Source: JAFALX01 sp050734185
GTDB lineage: Bacteria > Chloroflexota > Dormibacteria > Aeolococcales > Aeolococcaceae
Length of the DNA stretch: 64,000 nt
Direction: 5' to 3'
NCBI GenBank assembly: GCA_050734185.1
Contig: JBOHUE010000157.1
Location: forward strand, 7,101 to 71,100
A program made the translations under genes and the position numbers. Below the pieces are notes generated by a model, which did no database searches, was not told the DNA's origin, and was given only the letters and a program-made list of their open reading frames with translations. Below, piece by piece: positions 36,327-43,661 of this stretch. Each line of letters opens with the position of its first letter. Within the stretch, counting starts at the first letter, position 1.

Positions 36327-36501
36327 GACTCTGTCGACCCCGGACGCGGGTGGCGAAGCGGTAACTCGAGTAGGAACGCGAGCGCAACAGGCCAGCGAAT
36401 CGTGGCCCGATTGGTTGAAACGTGCGGTTGAGTCACACGAGAAAGCATTCGAGAGTGAGAAGAAGCGCAATGGCGACGGAGATAGCTCGGGAATGGCTTA
36501 A
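36307..36501 (+). CDS. 64-residue protein overlapping the deaminase 3' end
   Basis: The ATG at 36307 lies 20 bases inside the deaminase gene, six bases after a perfect AGGAGG, so translation from it is very likely despite its size. The product is hydrophilic. It has a Gly/Thr-rich first third, then an amphipathic Lys/Glu-rich helix, SWPDWLKRAVESHEKAFESE, and a charged tail ending DGDSSGMA. I recognise no family. The tight coupling suggests it serves the deaminase, for example as an inhibitor, sensor or adaptor. This is inference; known Vibrio systems use an RNA antitoxin instead. Confidence 0.7.
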   Translation: MQNGPHETLSTPDAGGEAVTRVGTRAQQASESWPDWLKRAVESHEKAFESEKKRNGDGDSSGMA

Positions 36502-36615
36502 ATGTTGCCCGTTTGCTTCCCTTACATAGAGAGACCGCCCCATCGGAGCGCCTTCGTCCGGTTACGCGGCGCGGATCGCTGCTGAGCCGCTAGGCGTGCA
36601 CCGGGAGAGAGAAGA

Positions 36616-38058
36616 ATGCGATTTAGCGAGTACTTCGGCGTCGCTGCCGCCGGCGTGGAGTGGTACGACCCAGTACTCACTGAGGACACTCCACTATATG
36701 TGGACCCGTTTCTTGTCTACGAAGATGCTGATCCTTTTTGGGCCAGCTCACATGACATCGTTGTCGAGTTCTTTGCGACCGCGCTGGGGCTGGTCCGCCG
36801 TGCGCCCGATAGGCGCCAGTCCGTGCATTGGCGCAAGGCGGAAAGACTTCTCACGTTCCCGGAACCCAAGGAGTTCGCGCTCGGCCTCGCTATGGGGACA
36901 CCGGTTGGGTCAGGCACGGGAAGGGAATTCGCGCATGTCATGGCAGGGGCGTTGGGCGTCGTCGCCGGAAGCGGCATCAGTCAGGTCGAGTTTGTAGAGC
37001 TGTTCACGCTCTTTGCGCAGGGGCTGGGCCCCGATCGGATCAGCGATATCCTCTGTAACATCCTCAAGGCGCAGTTCATCGGCTACACACAGTCGATTGC
37101 GAAAGAGTTGGGGATTCAGTTATCGCCGATACCGACCCGACACGTCAGGTGGAGCGCTGCGAGCACGCGGTGGGAGGACGGACTGTGTCTTCTGCCGCTA
37201 AGCCCGGTCACCAACGCAGGTATCCTCTTAACGCCGCATCGCTTCCTCAAGAACATCCCAACCGTAACGGCTCTGGGCTTCTGGAATTGGGCTGAGACGA
37301 GTGCCAGCCAAATTCTCCGCGACGACCTCAACTACGACCTCGCCGAGCATCTAAGCCGAAGCGAGCGGGAGAGGCGCGCCCGCGAGCTTGCGCATCTACG
37401 GCCGCCCCTGGCGCTTAGCTATCTGCAGCACGTGGCGGAGGATGTCGAGCACGCTCCATACAATGTTGAAGACGATCCCGACCTACTAGTTGGTTGGCAC
37501 GAGGCCGGTCGGCTCGCATTCGATCCTGGCTTGGCGCCAGATGGAGATCCACCGGAGGCTGACTTCTGCATTTGGGTAGGTGATCTGCTGGATCGCTTTC
37601 GGCATGCCGTAGAGGAAACGGATTTGTGGCGCGTGCTATGGAATGACGCTTTGACGAAGCCTCGAGCTGAGAAGATTGTCCAGGCGGTTGCAGGAAGTGT
37701 TCTGGCTCCCTACTGCGAAGCCGCTGATGTTGACCTATCGCGTGAGGCGAATATCGGTCGCGGCGCGGTCGATTTCAAGTTCGCTCGAGGCTGGAAGAAG
37801 CGCGCTCTCACGGAAGCTAAGTTGATATCAAGCAGTCATTTCGACAAGGGAGCCGGAAAGCAACTACCTCAGTATCTGAAAAGTGAACGCATCGAGTGCG
37901 GGTACTATTTGTGTGTTGGATTCTTCAACGGCGATTTCGAAGGCGATCGCCTATCCAGAGTTACTGAAACGTGTCGGGTGTTATCCGAGCAAATGGGACG
38001 TCCGATAGCTCCAGTCATCGTTGATGCTAGACCCAAGGAATCCGCCTCAAAGTTGTAG
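36616..38058 (+). CDS. Predicted PD-(D/E)XK-type nuclease, unknown defence-like protein
   Basis: This 480-residue protein starts MRFSEYFGVAAAGVEWYDPV with GAGAGAAG before the ATG. I do not recognise a named family. The C-terminal third has a plausible restriction-endonuclease core: VDFKFARGW (Asp near residue 388), then ALTEAKLI (Glu-Ala-Lys, near 405) and a following helix with GKQLPQYLKSE, where the Gln matches the QxxxY motif of many PD-(D/E)XK nucleases. The N-terminal two thirds are mostly helical without membrane segments. It stands alone between the deaminase pair and the HNH genes, on the same strand. The restriction-like role rests on the motif and neighbourhood. Confidence 0.6.
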   Translation: MRFSEYFGVAAAGVEWYDPVLTEDTPLYVDPFLVYEDADPFWASSHDIVVEFFATALGLVRRAPDRRQSVHWRKAERLLTFPEPKEFALGLAMGTPVGSGTGREFAHVMAGALGVVAGSGISQVEFVELFTLFAQGLGPDRISDILCNILKAQFIGYTQSIAKELGIQLSPIPTRHVRWSAASTRWEDGLCLLPLSPVTNAGILLTPHRFLKNIPTVTALGFWNWAETSASQILRDDLNYDLAEHLSRSERERRARELAHLRPPLALSYLQHVAEDVEHAPYNVEDDPDLLVGWHEAGRLAFDPGLAPDGDPPEADFCIWVGDLLDRFRHAVEETDLWRVLWNDALTKPRAEKIVQAVAGSVLAPYCEAADVDLSREANIGRGAVDFKFARGWKKRALTEAKLISSSHFDKGAGKQLPQYLKSERIECGYYLCVGFFNGDFEGDRLSRVTETCRVLSEQMGRPIAPVIVDARPKESASKL

Positions 38059-38086
38059 TCCTCCACACGGAGCTCTCCGTATCCAT

Positions 38087-38130
38087 ACCGCGTTGGCCAT
38101 TACATCGCACCGCGTTGGCCATTACATCGC
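38087..38130 (+). repeat. Perfect 22-base tandem duplication (two copies)
   Basis: The 22 bases at 38087-38108 are repeated without change at 38109-38130, just after the nuclease stop. Two exact copies suggest a recent slippage event in non-coding DNA. Confidence 0.85.
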
Positions 38131-38309
38131 AGCGGGATGCTGCGATAACGGGCTCGCAAGTTTGATGGGGCTTGGCTACTTTGGCGTTGGTCGAGGCCAC
38201 AAGTGCCACCACGGCGTCGGTTAGCTGAGCTCCTCGGTTGTCCACGGGCCTGCTCGTCGAGACGCTCGACGCACTCTCTGGGCTCGGCTAGATTCAGCTA
38301 GAGGAGGCT

Positions 38310-38339
38310 GTGTGATAAGGCCGCGGCGCCTCATCACAC
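38310..38339. repeat. Hairpin with 12-base arms, plus a nearby inverted copy
   Basis: GTGTGATAAGGC (38310-38321) and GCCTCATCACAC (38328-38339) pair with one mismatch around a six-base loop. In addition GGCGCCTCAT (38326-38335) has an inverted match, ATGAGGCGCC, at 38376-38385, so two alternative stems compete. The site is 50-130 bases upstream of the first HNH gene. It could be a terminator for the upstream gene, an operator, or the end of a vanished mobile element. Confidence 0.55.
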
Positions 38340-38436
38340 CCATGTTCGTCGATTGGCCCCTCTAACCCATCACGAATGAGGCGCCGGGAATCCGTCGTAG
38401 GCGTTCGGGAGGGGCCCGTTTGCCGTCGCGTCATCC

Positions 38437-39411
38437 ATGACGCTTGACCAGCTTCGGTGGCATAGTTGCGCATACTTCGGGATGGCCGCTCAATTCGCTG
38501 ACGAGCCGGTGCGCTCCGCCGCCTTTGCATTCCTCGCCGACCAGGCGCGGATCCGCGATCAGCCGTGGCCGCCTGTACTTCCACGGTCCCTCCTGCAAGC
38601 TGGCTTTGAGTTTGGCGGTCAGCGGGTTCCGCTCGTCGGCCCGCAGGGGATCTTCAAGCCGGCGGCGCTCCCCGGAACGATCCCACTCAGCATCACCACG
38701 GCTCCACCGGTGCTGCATCACGATGCCCCATACGACGACGAGTTCGGGTACGGCCACCTCGTCTATCGCTATCGCGGCATCGATCCAAGCCATCACGAGA
38801 ACGTGGGGCTGCGATCCGCGATCAAAACGCAGACGCCGCTGATCTACTTCCACGGCATCGTTCCCGGTTCCTACCTCGCGACGTGGCCGGTGTATATCGT
38901 GGGAGATCGTCCCGAGCAGTTGGCGTTTACGGTTGCTTTCGAGCCGGGCGCTGTCGAACGGCTTCCTGAGGCGCAGCTCATGGAAGAAGACGCGAGGAGG
39001 GCATATGCAGAGCGCCTCGTCTTGCAGCGCCTCCACCAGGCTGGGTTTCGTGAGCGAGTACTGACTGCGTATCGGCGGTGCTGCGCACTGTGTCGGTTAC
39101 GACACGCACCGTTGCTCGACGCGGCCCACATCATTGCGGACGGCCGGCCACGCGGAGAGCCGGTAGTGAGCAACGGCCTGGCGCTTTGCAAACTCCATCA
39201 CGCGGCATTCGACGCGAACATCATCGGGATCCGGCCGGATCGCGTTGTCGAAGTCAGGCAGGAGGTCCTTAGTGAGACGGATGGCCCGATGCTCGTCCAC
39301 GGCTTGCAAGAGGTCCACGGGTCGCGGATCTGGACGCCGCGTTCACCGGAGCTGCAGCCAACCGCGGCCCGACTTGAGGAACGCTATGAAGAGTTCCAGA
39401 AGGCCGGGTGA
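38437..39411 (+). CDS. HNH endonuclease with N-terminal recognition domain (restriction-like)
   Basis: This 324-residue protein has a C-terminal HNH nuclease: FRERVLTAYRRCCALCRLRH, then LLDAAHIIADGRPRGEPVVSNGLALCKLHHAAFD, giving Cys-x-x-Cys, the His of AHI, the Asn and the final His residues of the beta-beta-alpha-metal fold. The N-terminal 190 residues (FGGQRVPLVGPQGIFKPAAL ... RYRGIDPSHHENVGLRSA ... PLIYFHGIVPGSYLATWPVY) match a domain I recall in many actinobacterial HNH proteins of the predicted restriction endonuclease group COG3440. It probably recognises modified DNA, which is unproven here. The 3' end overlaps the second HNH gene as GTGA. Confidence 0.78.
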   Translation: MTLDQLRWHSCAYFGMAAQFADEPVRSAAFAFLADQARIRDQPWPPVLPRSLLQAGFEFGGQRVPLVGPQGIFKPAALPGTIPLSITTAPPVLHHDAPYDDEFGYGHLVYRYRGIDPSHHENVGLRSAIKTQTPLIYFHGIVPGSYLATWPVYIVGDRPEQLAFTVAFEPGAVERLPEAQLMEEDARRAYAERLVLQRLHQAGFRERVLTAYRRCCALCRLRHAPLLDAAHIIADGRPRGEPVVSNGLALCKLHHAAFDANIIGIRPDRVVEVRQEVLSETDGPMLVHGLQEVHGSRIWTPRSPELQPTAARLEERYEEFQKAG

Positions 39412-40349
39412 CAATGGGGCGCGTGTTCGTCGCCGTCACCGACTACGACTGGTATCGGAAGCTGCGGCAGATCCCCGATGTCGACGAGGTGAACTTCTGG
39501 CAGCCCAGCGGTGGTCGGAGATTCGGCGCAATCGGGGTTGGCGAGATGTTCCTCTTCAAGCTGCACGCGCCCTACAACGTCATCATTGGTGGTGGTTTCT
39601 TCGCACGCCACACAACGCTTCCGCTCCATTTGGCCTGGGAATTCTTTGGGCTCAAGAATGGCGCAAGCAGCGAGGAGGAAATGGTCGTCAGGGTGGCACG
39701 CTACGTTGATAGCCTCAAGGGCGTGTCGGCGCTGCAGCGGAGCAAACACCCGATCGGCTGCGTGCTCCTCGAGCAACCGTTTTTCTTCCCAGAGACCGAA
39801 TGGATTCCCCAACCCGCAGATTGGGCCCGGAACATCGTGCAGGGCCGCGGTTACGACCTCGCCGAGGCGACGGGCCAGAGCCTGCTAACAAGCGTCAGCG
39901 AGCGCTTGGCAGGTGAGTCCGTTGTGCTGCTTGATGAGGCGACCGGCCGGTACGGAGCACCAACTCTGGTGCGCCACCGCCTCGGACAGGGATCGTTCCG
40001 CGCTGCCGTGACTGACGCCTACCACCGTCAATGTGCCGTCACCGGAGACCGGGTCCTCTATGTGCTCGACGCGGCTCACATCCGGCCGTTCGCTCGGGGT
40101 GGTGAGCACAGCGTGAACAACGGGTTGCTTCTTCGGAGCGACCTTCACACGTTGTTCGATCGCGGGTATCTGGCGGTCGACCCACAACATAGGGTCCAGG
40201 TGAGTCGCCGGCTGCGCGAGGAGTTCGACAACGGGAGAGAGTACTACGCACTGGAAGGCCGTCGCCTGCTCCTGCCGGCGGAGCGCGTCGACCTCCCCGA
40301 TTCCGGTTTGCTGGCTTGGCATCGGCACGAGGTCTTCGTCGCTGCGTGA
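39408..40349 (+). CDS. HNH endonuclease with PUA/EVE-like N-terminal domain
   Basis: This 313-residue protein is translationally coupled to the HNH gene before it. The start could be the GTG at 39408 or the ATG at 39414. The N-terminal domain begins GRVFVAVTDYDWYRKLRQIP and continues VNFWQPSGGRRFGAIGVGEMFLFKLHAP, typical of the PUA-like sensor of COG3440 nucleases. The C-terminal HNH core is FRAAVTDAYHRQCAVTGDRVLYVLDAAHIRPFARGGEH with NNGLLLRSDLHTLFDRGYLAV, a complete set. The two adjacent nucleases with different recognition domains look like a modification-dependent restriction pair. No methyltransferase gene is adjacent. Confidence 0.8.
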   Translation: MTMGRVFVAVTDYDWYRKLRQIPDVDEVNFWQPSGGRRFGAIGVGEMFLFKLHAPYNVIIGGGFFARHTTLPLHLAWEFFGLKNGASSEEEMVVRVARYVDSLKGVSALQRSKHPIGCVLLEQPFFFPETEWIPQPADWARNIVQGRGYDLAEATGQSLLTSVSERLAGESVVLLDEATGRYGAPTLVRHRLGQGSFRAAVTDAYHRQCAVTGDRVLYVLDAAHIRPFARGGEHSVNNGLLLRSDLHTLFDRGYLAVDPQHRVQVSRRLREEFDNGREYYALEGRRLLLPAERVDLPDSGLLAWHRHEVFVAA

Positions 40350-40431
40350 CGTGCACACCTTCCGCGATGTGGAGGCACTTGGGAGGATTTTCCAGGCTCG
40401 TCCCGACTTTAGTGGAGTCACATTCTTGGAC

Positions 40432-40590
40432 TCACGCTGCCGTCGTAGGCTGATGCTGAGCCTCGAACTCGACTGGCGTCAGCAAAACCAGTGACATATC
40501 GTGGCGCTGGCGGTTGTGGAAGATCTCCAGGTACTCGAAGATCACGCTTGCGAGCTCAACCGGCGTCGACCAACCTGGCCAGGTCGCTTG
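40432..40590 (-). pseudogene. IS3-family transposase OrfB, C-terminal fragment
   Basis: On the minus strand the frame ending at TGA 40432-40434 reads ELASVIFEYLEIFHNRQRH, then LLTPVEFEAQH, the characteristic C-terminal end of IS3-family OrfB (integrase catalytic tail). Everything upstream of roughly residue -50 of the transposase is missing. The 5' part of the same kind of element lies at 42135-42485 in the same orientation. Confidence 0.8.
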
Positions 40591-40634
40591 AGCTGGTGCA
40601 ACTCCGGCCGTGCGGACCCAGCAAGTGCGGGGTG

Positions 40635-41130
40635 TTACGCGTTCTCCAGCGCCGGGAGTGTTTCCACCACCACCTCCGTCGACCGTTGCGTCAGCTTGGC
40701 CACTGACCCGCCGCTGAAGTAGCGGCGACGAACGGCACATTCATCGTGCTGCTCCTTGAGCACGGCACGGACCAAGCGCAGCAACGAGTGGCGGTTGGAA
40801 ACATGCCGACCACGTCGCAGCGTCGGCTGACCTCCTAGTTAAGCCGCTCCGGGAGTTCGTGGACCAGATCACGCGGCGGTGCCCGACCGGGAACCCGTAA
40901 TACGCGAGCACGTCGTCCTGGGCTGCCCCGGGGCACGTCACGAGCTTGGCGAAACGCTTCTCGAAGAGCCTGCACACGCGACCAACGGCGGCTTTTGGCT
41001 GTGACGCGATCGGGTGGGCAAAGAGGGTGCGAATCGTGGCGGCCGACATCCGGTGCGCAGCCTTCCGAACGGTGGCCAACGCGTTTCTCATGACGTGCAC
41101 GGCCGCTCGGCCACCTGGCCCCGACGAACA
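40635..41130 (-). pseudogene. IS256-family (mutator-type) transposase, decayed C-terminal part
   Basis: Minus-strand translation gives VHVMRNALATVRKAAHRM, AATIRTLFAHPIASQ, DDVLAYYGFP and RRVIWSTN, which align with the C-terminal third of IS256-family transposases. After that, frame changes and a stop interrupt the frame, which then continues as RRCDVVGMFP and NRHSLLRLVRAVLKEQHDE before a stop at 40635. The N-terminal two thirds and the inverted repeats are not seen. It cannot encode an active enzyme. Confidence 0.8.
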
Positions 41131-41187
41131 CCTACCGAGAGACGACCTGTTGACCCTGAACGAGCACTCTGGAAACATCCCGTCCGA

Positions 41188-41781
41188 ATGGACATTGACG
41201 AAGTTCAACGATCGAGAGCGATCGCACGACTTGGCAAGCTTGGCGGGTTCGCTCCCCCGGCTGGCGAAGCCCTCGTCGATGCCGCCATCGCCGGCGCTAT
41301 CGACCATGCATTTGAGTTGATTAATGGCTCGGGCGCTGTTCCGACGAGCATGACAACTAGTAAGGCTGACCAGCTGCGTTTCATCTGCGAGCGCGCGGGG
41401 CGCCTCTTGTCCCAACGGGAGGTGGAAATTCTGTTCCGCGTGACAGCGACAGCAGCACGAACGATCCTGACGACAATGCTCGCCACGTACGAGGAGGCTC
41501 TGCGTGAGAAGTTCGTGGCGCGCATGCGTAGCGATGCGCTGGTAGAACCCAGCGGCAGCGACGATGCTGGACTAAGCTGGACGCTGCGATTTACTGAGTC
41601 GGGCACTCTCGATACCGCCTGGAGTGAAGTCGTTCGACTTGGCATCGCAAGTCTTGGTGACATCAGCTCGTCACGGCGAACACTGACGATTCCTCGTAGC
41701 GCCACCATCCAGGGTGAGTCTATTGACGTTCTCGCCGCGCTTGGGCTGGAGCAACCAGCGACGCGTCCATCAAGGCGGTGA
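41188..41781 (+). CDS. Unknown 197-residue protein, first gene of a two-gene cassette
   Basis: The frame opens at 41014, but the part before the ATG at 41188 overlaps the IS256 remnant. From 41188 (MDIDEVQRSRAIARLG) it codes for a soluble, helix-rich protein. The middle, KADQLRFICERAGRLLSQREVEILFRVTATAARTILTTMLATYEEALREK, looks like a helical or HTH-like bundle, followed by a beta-rich C-terminal half. I recognise no family. It overlaps the next gene, a small membrane protein, as GTGA, so the two act together. Both sit inside the wreck of an IS3 element. A soluble regulator or sensor with a membrane effector is one reading. Confidence 0.55.
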   Translation: MDIDEVQRSRAIARLGKLGGFAPPAGEALVDAAIAGAIDHAFELINGSGAVPTSMTTSKADQLRFICERAGRLLSQREVEILFRVTATAARTILTTMLATYEEALREKFVARMRSDALVEPSGSDDAGLSWTLRFTESGTLDTAWSEVVRLGIASLGDISSSRRTLTIPRSATIQGESIDVLAALGLEQPATRPSRR

Positions 41782-42122
41782 ATTCTCTCGCTGACCAGAT
41801 CGGGCAGGCCGGTAGTCTGCTAGGTTTGCTGTTGGCGCTCGACACGCTATTTACCGCTGTCCAAGCACAGGCGCTCGCTGACGAACGGAACCACGAGGGT
41901 GGGGCAAGGCCTAAGCGCGTGAGAACCATTCGTACTATTGCTATCGGTCTTGCAGTCGTTACGGTTTCAGCACTCGTCGCGCTATTTCCCCTCGTTCGAG
42001 ATGTCTTGGCTACGATTGGCACCGGCAATTGGGAGCCCGTGCTAGGCGTTTTCGATCTCACATGGCTCCTCCTCGCCGCACTCGCTATCTGGCAAGGGTG
42101 GATTGCATTGAGAAGCGGGTAG
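41778..42122 (+). CDS. Small membrane protein, second gene of the cassette
   Basis: This 114-residue product starts at a GTG overlapping the previous TGA. It has a short hydrophobic N-terminal segment (GSLLGLLLALDTLFTAVQ), a charged cytoplasmic loop (DERNHEGGARPKRVRTIRT), a strong membrane helix (IAIGLAVVTVSALVALFPLV) and a third hydrophobic segment near the end (LTWLLLAALAIWQGWIAL). No family is recognised. Its size and coupling to a soluble protein resemble two-gene immune or toxin cassettes with a membrane effector, but this is inference. Confidence 0.55.
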   Translation: MNSLADQIGQAGSLLGLLLALDTLFTAVQAQALADERNHEGGARPKRVRTIRTIAIGLAVVTVSALVALFPLVRDVLATIGTGNWEPVLGVFDLTWLLLAALAIWQGWIALRSG

Positions 42123-42134
42123 GCGTGGATCCCG

Positions 42135-42485
42135 CCAGAGCCGATCGATGCCACTCCACAGCCCGAGACGCACGCCGCTCGGAGAGGTTGAGTTCTCCCG
42201 CGCGGACCACGGCTCACGCCGGCGGGTCGGGCTCACAAGTTGGCCCGTGCTACCTCGCGCAGTACCTCAAGGTCGAGCGCCTGGTCGCGACAGCTTGCGC
42301 AACCAATCGGCGTCGTCCGCCTTCATGCCGCCGTATTAGTTGCGCCAAGTGAAAAGTCTGCTCGCTGATCTCCAGCGTCGTCGTCACACCCGCAAATGAC
42401 ACGAGCGTCGGCCAGCAGCCGGTCACGCCTCCCTGAGTCTGCGCACGATCTGTTGTGTTGTGTGCTTGCGCCCTTTACAAGTGGT
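42135..42485 (-). pseudogene. IS3-family element: decayed OrfA and start of OrfB
   Basis: Minus-strand frames read KGRKHTTQQIVRRLREA, then DRLLAD, TLEISEQTFH, WRN-stop-YGGMKADDA and QALDLEVLREVARA, which together follow an IS3-family OrfA from start to finish with several frameshifts and stops. Beyond it, LNLSERRASRAVEWHRSA matches the N-terminus of OrfB. The remaining OrfB sequence is absent here, and its C-terminal end is found at 40432-40590. The two-gene cassette and IS256 remnant lie between them. Confidence 0.75.
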
Positions 42486-42670
42486 TTCTGCTTGCCCTTG
42501 TGGGCCTACGAGAACTCTCGTATCAGGTGGACCGACGTCAGGGGTCGGGCCACAGGGTCCAATGCATGCAAGTGACTGGGCTATCGTAGCGTGAGGGTGT
42601 CGCACCCCGAACGTTGCGTGTGTGAGCGCGCAACGCCGCGCGAATGGATGATTGGCTCAGGAGAGTCGGA

Positions 42671-43044
42671 ATGACTGGTCTGGAATGGCAGCGAGAGCCG
42701 GGCGTCTATTTCATTTACGACGTAGGGAACGATCGCGTGAAGATTGGATATGCGACGGATCCGTACGACCGCATGACGACGCTGAAGACCGGAAATTCAC
42801 AACAGCTCTTGCTCCTTGCTGTTGCAGTGCGAGAACGAAACACGATGAGCGTGCTTACCACGCTCAGTTCGCTGGCGATCTGGTCGAGGGGTCGCGCGAG
42901 TGGTTCAAGCCCAGTGGGCGGCTGAAGGCGCTCATCGAAGCCGTACAGCACAATTACGGCAACCATGGCGCCTATCCAGCCCCGTCCGGCGGGTTGCTTC
43001 GCTATCGCGTGCGGGGCGGCCCCGACGGAAGGCAGCGTCGCTAA
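42671..43044 (+). pseudogene. T5orf172-type GIY-YIG nuclease gene with a frameshift
   Basis: The first frame starts at the ATG at 42671, eight bases after AGGAG (an in-frame ATG at 42644 also exists). It encodes GVYFIYDVGNDRVKIGYATD and DRMTTLKTGNSQQLLLLAVA, the front half of a T5orf172/Mug113-type GIY-YIG domain (YFI, VKIG). The family's second half, YHAQFAGDLVEGSREWFKP, is encoded in a different frame that ends at TAA 43042-43044. The shift lies near 42835-42860. The protein would be about 125 residues if intact. It is either a decayed nuclease gene or a sequence error. Confidence 0.7.
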
Positions 43045-43174
43045 GCATGGCCGGGATGGTTTCGAATCACCTCAGGCGCGTTTGGTACCGCGAGGCCGGG
43101 AAAATGTCCTCTGAACCTCCCGGGCAATACTGGGACTCCTTCACGCCAGGAGGAGGATCTCGCGAGCGGACCGC

Positions 43175-43525
43175 ATGCTTGCCGGTCCGCTCGTCCTTGA
43201 GAACCCCGCCCGGTATCGGGCAGCGCTCATTGCGCTCCTCACACCCAACCAGGTCGAACCGGATGCCACCCTTGCACAGGCCGAGTCATCACAGCTGTAT
43301 GCGCAGACGGCCGCGCTGACCGCGGCGGCAACTAGGACGCCCGCGTACGACACCTGCGTGCCCCTTGCAAACCGCGTCGAATCTGCCGCGCCCGAACAGA
43401 TGGCTGCGGTCGAAGGCAGCTTCGCTCCAGCGGCGGCGTACGGCACCGAGACGCTAGACATGTTCTGGAGGGCCGGTGGTAGAAGCTCAAGTCGACCCAG
43501 TTGTTGGACACGCGGTGGGCGCTAG
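43175..43525 (+). CDS. Doubtful small open frame, no family recognised
   Basis: A 116-codon frame from ATG 43175 reads MLAGPLVLENPARYRAALIA, followed by an Ala-rich helical region. Codon use is compatible with coding for about the first 95 codons, but there is no good ribosome binding site and no recognisable domain. It fills part of the 618-base gap between the frameshifted nuclease and the large ATPase gene; the rest of that gap shows nothing convincing. Confidence 0.25.
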   Translation: MLAGPLVLENPARYRAALIALLTPNQVEPDATLAQAESSQLYAQTAALTAAATRTPAYDTCVPLANRVESAAPEQMAAVEGSFAPAAAYGTETLDMFWRAGGRSSSRPSCWTRGGR

Positions 43526-43661
43526 CGCCTCTGGAGTCGCGCGGTAGCGGTTGGCCAAGGTGCGTGGGCTGGTCGCTTCGTGTTACCGACGAGCATGCCA
43601 AGGTACGCTGCTTCACGGCCACCACGATCCAGATGGGAGTCGCGAGGCGGCTTGACCATCG

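Noticed and set aside
38087..38130. Possible CRISPR array
   Set aside because: There are only two copies with no spacer between them and no cas genes. It is a simple tandem duplication. No other repeat-spacer structure was seen in the window.
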